Shown here piece after piece: positions 1 through 5,572 of a DNA stretch of 5,970 nucleotides (its first letter is position 1; every line of letters starts with the position of its first letter). Below the pieces are notes generated by a model, which saw nothing but the letters and a program-made list of their open reading frames with translations, did not search any database and was not told where the DNA came from. Origin of the DNA: Cyanobacteria bacterium UBA11153. Its GTDB lineage: Bacteria; Cyanobacteriota; Cyanobacteriia; Cyanobacteriales; Coleofasciculaceae. The position numbers and the translations under genes are program-made. The stretch spans positions 7,976 to 13,945 of the forward strand of contig DOIX01000040.1 in the NCBI GenBank assembly GCA_003511885.1. Direction: 5' to 3'.

Positions 1-24
1 GGCTGGGGGGTTAGGTTTTTCGAC

Positions 25-348
25 TTATAAGAATAGTTCCAGGGTACTAGTAAATTGTTCGTAGGGCTTGACACCTACTAAAGTTTCCATTAATTCACCT
101 TGCTTGAAGAACATCACAGCCGGGATACTTTTAATCCCAAATCGTTTGGCAACTGGCTTATTAGTATCTAAATCCAGTTTAAAAACCTTGGCACGATTTT
201 GATAATCATCTGCTAGTTTGTCCATCAAAGGAGCGATTAATTTACATGGACCACACCAGCTAGCCGTGCAGTCTACTACCAGCAAAGATTCATTCGCTAG
301 GAGTGAATCAAATTCCGTTTCATCTTGAATGAAAGTAGCTGTACCCAT
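25..348 (-). CDS. Thioredoxin (WCGPC active site, 107 aa)
   Basis: A single-domain cytosolic thioredoxin, expected to reduce protein disulfides with electrons from a thioredoxin reductase. From the ATG at 348, numbering matches E. coli thioredoxin exactly: buried Asp26, Trp31, catalytic Cys32-Gly-Pro-Cys35, Pro40 and cis-Pro76 (in SIPAV). That match and the standard 107-aa length support this start. A TTG at 363 would add five residues (MENTE) and has no ribosome site. Two active-site differences stand out: the usual Phe-Trp before the motif is replaced, giving VDCTASWCGPCK. This puts an extra Cys at position 27 and Thr at position 28 instead of Trp. The VVD-x-TASWCGPC string resembles h-type plant thioredoxins more than the cyanobacterial m-type TrxA, so I give no symbol. 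The nearest gene is 298 bases upstream on the same strand, so it is probably monocistronic. The family is certain; the thioredoxin class is not. Confidence 0.95.
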   Translation of the reverse strand: MGTATFIQDETEFDSLLANESLLVVDCTASWCGPCKLIAPLMDKLADDYQNRAKVFKLDLDTNKPVAKRFGIKSIPAVMFFKQGELMETLVGVKPYEQFTSTLELFL

Positions 349-381
349 TTCTGTATTTTCCAATGTAATGATGGGTTATAT

Positions 382-408
382 TTTATAGCAAAATTCACCC
401 ATGCCCAA
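382..408 (-). promoter_or_regulatory. Candidate promoter of the thioredoxin gene
   Basis: On the minus strand, TATAAA (387-382) is preceded directly by TGC, an extended -10 arrangement. TTGGGC (408-403) lies 15 bases upstream as a weak -35. The start site would fall near 375, giving a leader of about 27 bases before the ATG at 348. The -10 is good but the spacer is short, so this is a suggestion only. Confidence 0.35.
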
Positions 409-604
409 GGAACAAGTCAAATGCTTGCGGTGAATTAGTTCTAGCGTTTTGGGATGTCCTAACTCCTGAATACCACTGGTAGAGATGGGGGATTGGGGAT
501 GAGATGGGGAATATCACAGGGTTACAAAGCAGATTTTTAGGCATTTTAGTGCCTACTACAAACTATGGCAACTAGATATGATATTCCAGCAAAATCCCCA
601 ATCT

Positions 605-634
605 AAAATTATAGCGTTTGGCGCTATGAATTTT
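605..634 (-). terminator. Hairpin downstream of the barrel-protein gene
   Basis: AAAATT-ATAGCG (605-616) pairs with CGCTAT (622-627) and AATTTT (629-634). This gives a 12-bp stem with one bulged base (628) and a 5-base loop (617-621). It lies 13 bases beyond the stop of the minus-strand gene ending at 647. Read in that direction the distal arm ends AATTTT, a short U-rich tail. Position and shape fit an intrinsic terminator, but the stem has a GC-rich core of only three to four pairs and the U-tract is inside the stem, so efficiency may be modest. Confidence 0.5.
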
Positions 635-639
635 GACTT

Positions 640-651
640 GTTAACGTTAAC
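640..651. repeat. 12-bp perfect palindrome over a stop codon
   Basis: GTTAACGTTAAC reads the same on both strands and consists of two HpaI-type GTTAAC hexamers. It covers the TAA stop (647-649) and the end of the barrel-protein coding sequence, just before the 605-634 hairpin. It may be coincidence or part of the 3' end structure; no known binding site is recognised. Confidence 0.4.
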
Positions 652-1900
652 GTTTGGGGAAGGTGTAACCAATCCCGATGATTATACCGAAGTCGGTTTC
701 ATCTTCGATAAAACCGATATTGAGGGAGGCATTAGCGACAAAAGCCCGTGAGATGGGGACATCAATACCTCCAGTGAGCAAGAACCCGATGCTATCATTA
801 TCATCAGTGCTAATAGCGAGTCCCCCTCCCAAAAATGGAGAAAACCGCACAGGCTCAAAAGGATCCGCTGTGGGAATCGTAAAGTCATAAGTGAGGGGAA
901 TTAGAAATGTCGCATCATTACCGAAAATTGCCGCAGGTCTTAATGATAGTTTGGAATTGAGGCGGATTTTGGAGTTCACGACGAAGCCACCATCGCCTAA
1001 TGAGGTGCCGCTACTGTTATCGCTTAATCCCAAATTACCACCGATGCCCAGATAGTTGGGAGTGCCCATCCGCCCGCGACGAGGATCTAAATCTGCTTGA
1101 GCTAATATGGCTGAGGGTTGACGAGATAAGAAGAGAGAGTCTGCTGGTTGTACGGATGGTTGGGTGGGCGGTGCAATGAGTAATTGAGCAGAAGTGGCTG
1201 CTGTGCCTGGAATAGGTGCGGCAGGTTGTACCACTTGGTTTGGCGGGATTAATTGTTCTTGGAGTGGGTTTACGGGAATGGTCTGTGGCAGTGAGTTTAG
1301 TGCAATGGGCTGTGGTAGTGGTTTTGGCGCGATCGCTATCTTAACTCCATTCAAGGTGCGATCGCTGCTTACCTGTTTGAGCTGCCCAATCTGAGTATGA
1401 GTTTGAGATTGATTGATATGGGTTGTATTGTCAGGATTGGGATTAGTCTCCTCTGCCCGAGTGAGGTTAAAAGACTCTTGTTTGGGTTTGACGCTGGCGA
1501 AACCGAATAGGGGATCGTATTTGGGTTGAGCTGGCTTCACCCAAGCTGAATTGACTTGATGAGAGGGCAAGGAGCCATCAACATCTTGGGGAGTTTGGAT
1601 GAGAGTTGGCTGAGTTATCCCTGCCCTTTTTCCTGAAATAGTTGTCGGTTGGTTGGCAGATATCTCGCTTGTGACAAGTGAGGTGTTTTCAGCTTCTTGT
1701 CTTTTCTCTAATCCCTTACCCTGTAACCGATTGGGCTGGATTGTCAGTCTGGCGAAAAAAGCCGTCTCTTTTGCTAATAATGGTTCGAGAGATTGATGCC
1801 TGCTGGGTATTTCGGCGGATACTGAGAGGCTGCTACTGGTAACTGTCAATGCGCTGATACCTAGTAGGTAGGAAATTTGTCCAAAAATACTATTTTTCAA
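647..1900 (-). CDS. Exported outer-membrane beta-barrel family protein with Pro/Gln-rich linker
   Basis: 417 aa in three parts. Residues 1-29 form a signal peptide (Lys2, hydrophobic core about 9-20, probable cleavage after VSA29). Residues 30-273 are low complexity, rich in Pro, Gln, Ser and Thr, most Pro-dense at about 191-255, and look disordered or periplasmic. Residues 274-417 open with RRGRMGTPNYLGIGGNLGL and alternate short amphipathic strands with Gly/Asn/Asp turns, ending GIGYTF-PKR, as in a small outer-membrane barrel of perhaps eight strands. I recall similar C-terminal domains in cyanobacterial proteins of unknown function. The start is TTG at 1900: the first in-frame Met is residue 278, whereas TTG supplies a complete signal peptide and sits behind a strong ribosome site. 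Substrate and role are unknown; it could be a small porin, an envelope anchor or a stress-related surface protein. It stands alone on the minus strand. Confidence 0.85.
   Translation of the reverse strand: MKNSIFGQISYLLGISALTVTSSSLSVSAEIPSRHQSLEPLLAKETAFFARLTIQPNRLQGKGLEKRQEAENTSLVTSEISANQPTTISGKRAGITQPTLIQTPQDVDGSLPSHQVNSAWVKPAQPKYDPLFGFASVKPKQESFNLTRAEETNPNPDNTTHINQSQTHTQIGQLKQVSSDRTLNGVKIAIAPKPLPQPIALNSLPQTIPVNPLQEQLIPPNQVVQPAAPIPGTAATSAQLLIAPPTQPSVQPADSLFLSRQPSAILAQADLDPRRGRMGTPNYLGIGGNLGLSDNSSGTSLGDGGFVVNSKIRLNSKLSLRPAAIFGNDATFLIPLTYDFTIPTADPFEPVRFSPFLGGGLAISTDDNDSIGFLLTGGIDVPISRAFVANASLNIGFIEDETDFGIIIGIGYTFPKR
1329..1336. repeat. HIP1 octamer
   Basis: GCGATCGC, the highly iterated palindrome of many cyanobacterial genomes. 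It lies within the linker of the barrel-protein gene, over the codons for Ala-Ile-Ala (188-191). Confidence 0.9.
1358..1365. repeat. HIP1 octamer
   Basis: A second GCGATCGC, 29 bases from the previous one and also inside the disordered linker (codons for Ser-Asp-Arg, 179-181). Confidence 0.9.
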
Positions 1901-1905
1901 GGCTA

Positions 1906-1911
1906 CTCCTC
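1906..1911 (-). promoter_or_regulatory. Ribosome binding site that fixes a TTG start
   Basis: Minus-strand GAGGAG, five bases (TAGCC) before the TTG at 1900-1898. It is a near-full anti-Shine-Dalgarno match at good spacing, and the main reason to accept TTG as the start of the 417-aa protein. Confidence 0.8.
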
Positions 1912-1975
1912 AAAAATGATTGCCAACACTAAATTCTTAGCCTATTGTCTCGGATTATTGCCTCAATTGGAAATA

Positions 1976-2003
1976 AGTTTAAGTTTTAATTCAAAACTGA
2001 CAA
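1976..2003 (-). promoter_or_regulatory. Weak candidate promoter of the barrel-protein gene
   Basis: Minus-strand TTGTCA (2003-1998, 5 of 6 to TTGACA) and TAAACT (1981-1976, 4 of 6 to TATAAT) are 16 bases apart. The spacer is itself an inverted repeat: AGTTTT (1982-1987) and AAAACT (1993-1998) around AATTC. The start site would fall near 1969, leaving a leader of about 70 bases. The rest of the 1912-2208 gap holds only the heptamer repeat at 2080-2100; no gene is seen there. Confidence 0.25.
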
Positions 2004-2079
2004 CTCAAAACTATACCGGAGAGTGGTGAATCGAACAGCGAATATAGCAGTTAAGCTGATACGCATTTAATTTGGATAT

Positions 2080-2100
2080 CCCTACACCCTACACCCCACA
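2080..2100. repeat. Short tandem heptamer repeat, 3 units
   Basis: CCCTACA (2080-2086), CCCTACA (2087-2093) and CCCCACA (2094-2100), followed by CCCC. This is a heptanucleotide tandem array of the STRR type common between cyanobacterial genes. It lies between the 3' end of the histidine kinase and the 5' end of the barrel gene, and shares the 7-base period, but not the sequence, of the longer array at 5883-5952. Confidence 0.75.
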
Positions 2101-2208
2101 CCCCTTTCGACAAATTTCATATCTAATGCCATATCAGCCGCAGCTTAAGAGTTGACAGCACCATTTTTCCTAACTGCTTGGGTGGGGAATTTCTAGGATA
2201 TGTATCCT

Positions 2209-3672
2209 TTAACAAGGTATTTCTGAAAAGCCTATTTTCGTCTCTGGTATTATGGCTGAATTTAGGGAATGTGATTCTCCTTCAATGGGTAACTCGATCC
2301 AAAATTCTGTTCCTTTTCCTGGCTCTGACACGCACCAGATGGAACCTTGATGCTTTTCGACAATAATATTATAGCTAATCGACAAACCCAAACCAGTACC
2401 TTTGCCGATTGGTTTGGTGGTGAAAAATGGATCAAATATTTTTGCCCTTACTTGTTCTGTCATCCCCAGTCCATTATCGCAGATTGCGATCGCAACCGAT
2501 CGGTTTTGTTTCAGTTTAGTCCGAATAGTAATAATTCTCGGTGCTGGTTGAGTCTCTAATACATCAATAGCATTACTAAGGATATTCATGAATACTTGAT
2601 TTAATTGTCCGGGATAACAATAGACTGGCGGCAATTTATCGTATTCTTTGACAATTTCAATTCCCGAAAACTCTCCTTTGGCTTTGAGTCGATGTTGTAA
2701 AATTACCAAAGTACTGTCCAGGCTTTCATGTATGTCGGCGATTTGTAAGTCTACTCCATCAAGGCGAGAGAAATTTTTAATCGCTTTGACTATATTGGTA
2801 ATCCGATTCGTTCCCAGCTTCATTGAGTCTAGTAGTTTGGGAAAGTCCTGTACCAAAAACTCTAATTCTATGGCATTTGCTTCGTTTTGAATGTCTAGGG
2901 GTGGTGTGGGATATTCTTGAGTATAAAGGTTCAGTATGCCAATCAATTCTTGGGCGTATTGACGAGCGAAGATTAAATTAGAACAAATAAAATTAACTGG
3001 ATTATTAATTTCATGGGCAACCCCGGCTAAGAGTTGACCGAGACTGGACATTTTTTCGGCATGAATTACTTGTAATTGCGATTGTTTCAGATCGCTCATT
3101 AATTTTGCCAATTGTTGGTTTTGCGCTTGGGCAACTGCTGCTGCGTTGGCAATTTGCCTGTAAAGTGCTTCTTGTTGTCCGTAGAGTCTTTCTAGCTGGG
3201 TATCACTTTCTTTTTCATATTCACTGACTAGCTCATCTAAAATATCTAGTAGTTCGTAAGAAGCTGCATTCTGGATGTAATTAAAATAATGATTATCTGG
3301 GGTTAGTTCCGCCACAGATGATTGAATTAAGTTTTCTACGGCTCCAATATATTCTCGAATATGGTAGTCTGCCATCATTGGTGCTTCAAAATACATATTT
3401 CTGATGGCTTCAGAGGTTATTCCAGGCAAATTCATCCTGGGATCTCCGTAGATTAAAGCCTGATGGGATTTTTCCATCAAGTTAATCGTATCTATTAATC
3501 TATTCCGCCAGATTCGCCTATCATTTTCGTCTCGATCGTAGACAAACCTAAAACAGAACAAAGCCGTCCTTTGTAACAACATCCGCTGGCGACCGCTAAT
3601 ATTAATTGTTGCTCCATTAATTTCTCTATTTCTTTGAATTTCTTCCCGGTTTTCAATGTAAGCTTGAACCAT
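2209..3672 (-). CDS. Soluble orphan histidine kinase with PilJ-type sensor domain
   Basis: 487 aa from the ATG at 3672. About 20-145 resembles the N-terminal sensing domain of type IV pilus chemotaxis transducers (PilJ-type), with its signature [11 protein letters not shown] at 25-35. About 153-218 is a Gln/Leu/Glu-rich coiled coil. The HisKA core carries VAHEINNP with phosphoacceptor His220. The ATPase domain shows the N-box ([11 protein letters not shown], 363-373), DNGLGM (399-404), FDPFFTTK (413-420) and the Gly-rich GKGTGLGLS (423-431). All catalytic boxes are intact. No membrane segment is visible, so it should be cytosolic or held by a partner. No response regulator or receiver domain is encoded nearby. 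The start at 3672 has GAGGA seven bases upstream; an ATG at 3693 (494 aa) has only GGGA. Ligand and output are unknown; a link to motility or phototaxis is suggested only by the sensor family. Confidence 0.93.
   Translation of the reverse strand: MVQAYIENREEIQRNREINGATINISGRQRMLLQRTALFCFRFVYDRDENDRRIWRNRLIDTINLMEKSHQALIYGDPRMNLPGITSEAIRNMYFEAPMMADYHIREYIGAVENLIQSSVAELTPDNHYFNYIQNAASYELLDILDELVSEYEKESDTQLERLYGQQEALYRQIANAAAVAQAQNQQLAKLMSDLKQSQLQVIHAEKMSSLGQLLAGVAHEINNPVNFICSNLIFARQYAQELIGILNLYTQEYPTPPLDIQNEANAIELEFLVQDFPKLLDSMKLGTNRITNIVKAIKNFSRLDGVDLQIADIHESLDSTLVILQHRLKAKGEFSGIEIVKEYDKLPPVYCYPGQLNQVFMNILSNAIDVLETQPAPRIITIRTKLKQNRSVAIAICDNGLGMTEQVRAKIFDPFFTTKPIGKGTGLGLSISYNIIVEKHQGSIWCVSEPGKGTEFWIELPIEGESHSLNSAIIPETKIGFSEIPC
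2484..2503. repeat. HIP1 inside two back-to-back palindromes
   Basis: TTGCGATCGCAA (2484-2495, HIP1 at 2486-2493) is followed without a gap by CCGATCGG (2496-2503). It lies within the kinase gene, over the strand just before the DNGLGM motif, so the coding constraint (SVAIAI) and the palindromes coexist. Confidence 0.8.
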
Positions 3673-3679
3673 ATAAATT

Positions 3680-3684
3680 TCCTC
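3680..3684 (-). promoter_or_regulatory. Ribosome binding site choosing the kinase start
   Basis: Minus-strand GAGGA, seven bases before the ATG at 3672-3670. The site lies inside the frame of the longer alternative that starts at 3693, so it argues for the shorter 487-aa protein. Confidence 0.65.
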
Positions 3685-3818
3685 AAATACCATGGTTTTC
3701 CCAATCTAATTTCCTCTGTCTCGCTCGGCTGCGGTATCATTTTAACTGGATATTGTCACCCCTAATTTTTTTGACAAATCCTTCCTATATCCGCTATCCT
3801 ACCACCGTGCGGCTGACG

Positions 3819-3831
3819 CTAGTGTTAGTCT
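3819..3831. repeat. Stray copy of the 30-bp repeat core
   Basis: CTAGTGTTAGTCT matches 12 of 13 bases of the first unit of the array at 4141, about 320 bases away in the same intergenic region and orientation. Confidence 0.45.
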
Positions 3832-4140
3832 ATTCTCCACCTTATATTAGCTGTTTAAGTTAGCCGATCTACAGCTTACTCAAGACTATACTCTAACTAT
3901 AATTTCGATCTCGATCGGAATTTAAAGTATTGGTTAATACTAAATCTTCCTCAAAGGTGATGCTTGGTGTACCTGGATACAATTTATGGTAGTTAATGTA
4001 CTACTTCTGCTCAATTATATCAGTAATCAATCTCAAGATTTGATCTACTAATGCAGTTCGATCAAATAACGATGGACTTTTGACATTAAATCGAAAAAAG
4101 CTGAAGCGGTATGGAGTTGCTACATCCTCAATCCTTGAGT

Positions 4141-4214
4141 CTAGTGCTAGTCTTGTTTAGGTCAGGGACTCCAGCGCTAGTCTTGTTCGCGTCAAGCACT
4201 CTAGCGCTAGTCTG
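4141..4214. repeat. Degenerate 30-bp tandem repeat, 2.5 units
   Basis: Units lie at 4141-4170, 4171-4200 and 4201-4214 (partial). The first two agree at 23 of 30 positions. The conserved core is CTAGCGCTAGTCTTGTT. CTAGCGCTAG is a perfect 10-bp palindrome in the third unit and one base off in each of the others. Because 30 is a multiple of three, the minus strand reads as a ten-residue repeat (SARVLDANKT, SAGVPDLNKT), which produces a spurious open frame. Confidence 0.7.
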
Positions 4215-4488
4215 AAGTGTAAAATAAGTTAAGATCGCCAAAATAGAGATAAGATACCTCAAATACTCTTCCCCGCCAGTGTTGGTCAAGTGGGGATTGA
4301 ACCCCCCACCCCACTTCCATAGCATCACCTCAGCGACAGGAGTAGTTTCAGTTTAAACACTAAACTTGAATGAGTCGGACTATTCCGATATCTGGGTAAT
4401 TTTGATAAGCTGGATTAACTAGCGATTAAAAAAATTAAATTATTCGCAACATCTAGACAAGAAGTTTACGAACAAGCGATTTAGTCTT

Positions 4489-4493
4489 GAGGA
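4489..4493 (+). promoter_or_regulatory. Ribosome binding site of the DUF2973-like gene
   Basis: GAGGA, seven bases before the ATG at 4501, standard sequence and spacing. It supports that codon as the start. Confidence 0.7.
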
Positions 4494-4500
4494 TTAGGCC

Positions 4501-4806
4501 ATGTTACACCTGATTTATGTCATTGCTTTCACAATCATCGCCTTGATTGCGATTGCCAATTTGGTTCGGAGCTTGGTTAGCCTGAGTATAGATTCTCAAA
4601 GAGGTTTCTCTGTCCCCAGAAGATCCCCCTTGGCAGCCTCTCCCACTCCCGTACCGCACCCAGAATTATTGGATGATAACGGAAACCCTATTAACGAACC
4701 TTTATTGGTGATGCGCTCGATGACTGTCGAGGATGCTCGTCAAAGGTTAGATGCTCTCTATAATTCTTCTCCAGGTGGGAATATGGATAAACCAGAAGAA
4801 ATTTAG
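4501..4806 (+). CDS. DUF2973-family small membrane protein
   Basis: 101 aa. Residues 3-25 (from MLHLIYVIAF to about NLVRSL) form one hydrophobic membrane segment. A Pro/Ser/Arg-rich linker (about 34-52) follows, then a hydrophilic tail with the strongly patterned string HPELLDDNGNPINEPLLVMR (53-72) and a short helix to LDALYNSSPGG (83-93). N-terminus and tail match what I remember of DUF2973, a cyanobacterium-restricted family of unknown function. Homologs often lie beside a DUF2605 gene; none is present here, since the upstream side is about 800 bases of noncoding DNA. Topology is probably an N-terminal anchor with the tail in the cytoplasm, given Arg23 and Arg34 after the segment. It appears monocistronic, bounded downstream by the stem-loop at 4871-4894. 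The gene call is firm; the family assignment is from memory. Confidence 0.82.
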   Translation: MLHLIYVIAFTIIALIAIANLVRSLVSLSIDSQRGFSVPRRSPLAASPTPVPHPELLDDNGNPINEPLLVMRSMTVEDARQRLDALYNSSPGGNMDKPEEI

Positions 4807-4870
4807 CTGGAGTGGCGGGAATTGGAGCTTTTAACATTTTTCAGTTAAAATTTTGCCATTGAAATCTGCT

Positions 4871-4894
4871 GATTGGCTTAAAATTAAGCCAATC
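4871..4894 (+). terminator. Stem-loop terminator after the DUF2973-like gene
   Basis: GATTGGCTTA (4871-4880) and TAAGCCAATC (4885-4894) form a perfect 10-bp stem with loop AAAT, followed by TATTCTATTT. It lies 65 bases past the stop at 4806. The perfect stem and T-rich tail fit an intrinsic terminator separating this gene from the one at 4965, although the tail is interrupted by C residues. Confidence 0.65.
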
Positions 4895-4913
4895 TATTCT
4901 ATTTCCCTAAAAC

Positions 4914-4956
4914 AGCTCCGTCCGTTCTAAAGACACGGAGTTTCCAGCTTCGGAGG
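4914..4956 (+). promoter_or_regulatory. Leader hairpin with a competing pairing at the ribosome site
   Basis: CTCCGT (4916-4921) pairs with ACGGAG (4935-4940), extendable by G-U and A-T at 4914-4915/4941-4942. The same CTCCG can instead pair with CGGAG at 4951-4955, which overlaps the ribosome site GGAGG (4952-4956). Forming the first hairpin would leave the ribosome site free; the second would mask it. Regulation of this kind is inference; the complementarity is visible. Confidence 0.4.
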
Positions 4957-4964
4957 TATTTTGT

Positions 4965-5198
4965 GTGAAATCTCAAATATTCTTAGCAGGTATAGTACTG
5001 ACAACGGCAATCGCAACTACTTCGATCGTCACTTCCTTCACTCCGGCTCAATCCTGCATGATGAACCAATACGATCGCGATCGCGTGGTATATAATCTGC
5101 CTGGTTGGCTCCGCTCTCCTTTCTCAGCAGTCATCGCCTTGCCAGGAGTTGCTTTGGCAACGGGACTTTTTGTCGGCGGGCGCTCGCTCGAATCCTAG
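4965..5198 (+). CDS. Small exported or membrane protein, unknown function
   Basis: 77 aa, starting with GTG at 4965 behind GGAGG (4952-4956, 8-base spacer). There is no alternative ATG before residue 32, deep in the protein. Residues 1-30 look like a signal peptide: Lys2, hydrophobic 5-25, and possible cleavage after PAQS30 just before Cys31. Cys31 could be a lipid-modified cysteine, but the lipobox is poor. A short polar stretch contains YDRDRVVYNLPGWLRSP (36-52), and a second hydrophobic segment (about 54-72, IALPGVALATGLFVGG) could span a membrane. If the first segment is not cleaved, this is a two-helix hairpin protein. I do not recognise the family. A HIP1 octamer lies under YDRDR. It is separated from the upstream gene by a terminator and converges on the gene at 5244-5492. 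Confidence 0.75.
   Translation: MKSQIFLAGIVLTTAIATTSIVTSFTPAQSCMMNQYDRDRVVYNLPGWLRSPFSAVIALPGVALATGLFVGGRSLES
5077..5084. repeat. HIP1 octamer in a longer palindrome
   Basis: GCGATCGC within the nested CGATCGCGATCG, inside the 77-aa protein gene over the codons for Tyr-Asp-Arg-Asp-Arg. Confidence 0.9.
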
Positions 5199-5210
5199 GC
5201 AGTCTGAGGA

Positions 5211-5225
5211 TAATTTCCCAAATTA
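5211..5225. terminator. Weak AT-rich hairpin between convergent genes
   Basis: TAATTT (5211-5216) and AAATTA (5220-5225) flank CCC and are followed by GTTTT. It lies in the 45-base gap between two convergent stop codons, where a shared terminator would be expected. The stem has no GC pair and only a three-base loop, so the support is mainly positional. Confidence 0.25.
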
Positions 5226-5243
5226 GTTTTGTGCAACGGGATC

Positions 5244-5492
5244 TCAATATTTATCTACCACTTTTACTAAACCGTGGCGTACACCATAAATCATGCGATT
5301 CAGAGTATCTTCGGCATCAGCGCTGTAGGGAGCATCTAAAGGTGCTGCCAATAGTTCATACCAATCAGCAAAACTAATCTGACGTTTGTTCATCGTGTCA
5401 GAAAACAACTGAACCAACTGAGATGAGTTGGTTCCGACTTCCTCTGGTTCAAAATTGTTCATTTCAAGTCTCAGATCCCCCAAGGTTATCAT
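5244..5492 (-). CDS. Small cytosolic protein, unknown function
   Basis: 82 aa from the ATG at 5492. It is acidic at the N-terminus and helical in character. The core reads LFSDTMNKRQISFADWYELL, followed by a loop with AEDTLNRMIYGVRHGLVKVVD near the C-terminus. I recall short cyanobacterial proteins with this pattern (a helix, an 'x-D-x-Y/x-L' segment, then 'I-x-R-M-x-Y-x-V-R-x-G-x-V-x-x-V-D' at the end), but no named family or function. No signal peptide, membrane segment, zinc motif or helix-turn-helix is seen. The start is uncertain: TTG at 5507 (87 aa, AGG five bases upstream), ATG at 5492 (GGA ten upstream) and ATG at 5462 (72 aa, GAG seven upstream) are all possible. The gene diverges from the Psb35-like gene and shares its upstream region, including the HLR1-like site. 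Confidence 0.72.
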   Translation of the reverse strand: MITLGDLRLEMNNFEPEEVGTNSSQLVQLFSDTMNKRQISFADWYELLAAPLDAPYSADAEDTLNRMIYGVRHGLVKVVDKY

Positions 5493-5542
5493 CAATTCTG
5501 TATCCAATTTTACCTAAGAACCAATCTTTCATCAAGTTGATT

Positions 5543-5572
5543 TCTATAAAGATCTATGAAATTAAGTAACAA
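5543..5572 (-). promoter_or_regulatory. Candidate promoter of the 82-aa protein gene
   Basis: On the minus strand, TTGTTA (5572-5567, 4 of 6) and TATAGA (5548-5543, 4 of 6) are separated by 18 bases. The start site would fall near 5536, with a leader of 30 to 45 bases. The -35 lies inside the HLR1-like element, so RpaB binding there would be expected to affect this promoter. Confidence 0.35.

Larger units (their letters stand above)
3694..4488. other. Long intergenic region, no convincing gene
   Basis: About 800 bases separate the divergent kinase and DUF2973-like genes, far more than two promoters need. I see no coding frame I would defend. A 66-codon frame at 4128-4328 (-) is explained by the 30-bp repeat it translates and has no ribosome site or family match. 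Visible structures are: a near-palindrome of AATTTCGATC (3901-3910) with GATCGGAATT (3913-3922); a 6-bp hairpin AGTATT/AATACT (3926-3941, loop GGTT); a 5-bp hairpin TCGGA/TCCGA (4375-4388); the palindrome GTTTAAAC (4351-4358); and the decayed repeat at 4141-4214 with a stray copy at 3819-3831. No strong promoter for either flanking gene stands out. It may hold an unrecognised small RNA or the remnant of a lost gene. Confidence 0.5.

Noticed and set aside
490..516. G-rich run with several GGGG tracts, a possible G-quadruplex or heptamer repeat
   Set aside because: Only three G-tracts of four or more are close together and the units are too irregular to call either structure.
538..555. TAGGCA/TGCCTA hairpin as a terminator
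   Set aside because: The 6-bp stem is perfect but no T-tract follows it in either direction, so it is only an inverted repeat in the 349-646 gap.
682..890. Overlapping open frames on both strands inside the barrel-protein gene
   Set aside because: They are shadows of a gene with a better ribosome site, signal peptide and domain pattern.
2011..2045. Minus-strand stretch with GTTCGATTC followed by CACTCTCC, resembling the 3' end of a tRNA-Ser gene
   Set aside because: The would-be T-stem pairs at only three of five positions, there is no CCA end, and nothing upstream resembles an anticodon or D arm. At most it is a remnant.
4128..4328. 66-codon minus-strand frame with a hydrophobic stretch
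   Set aside because: Its C-terminal third is the translation of the 30-bp repeat, it lacks a ribosome site, and no family is recognisable.
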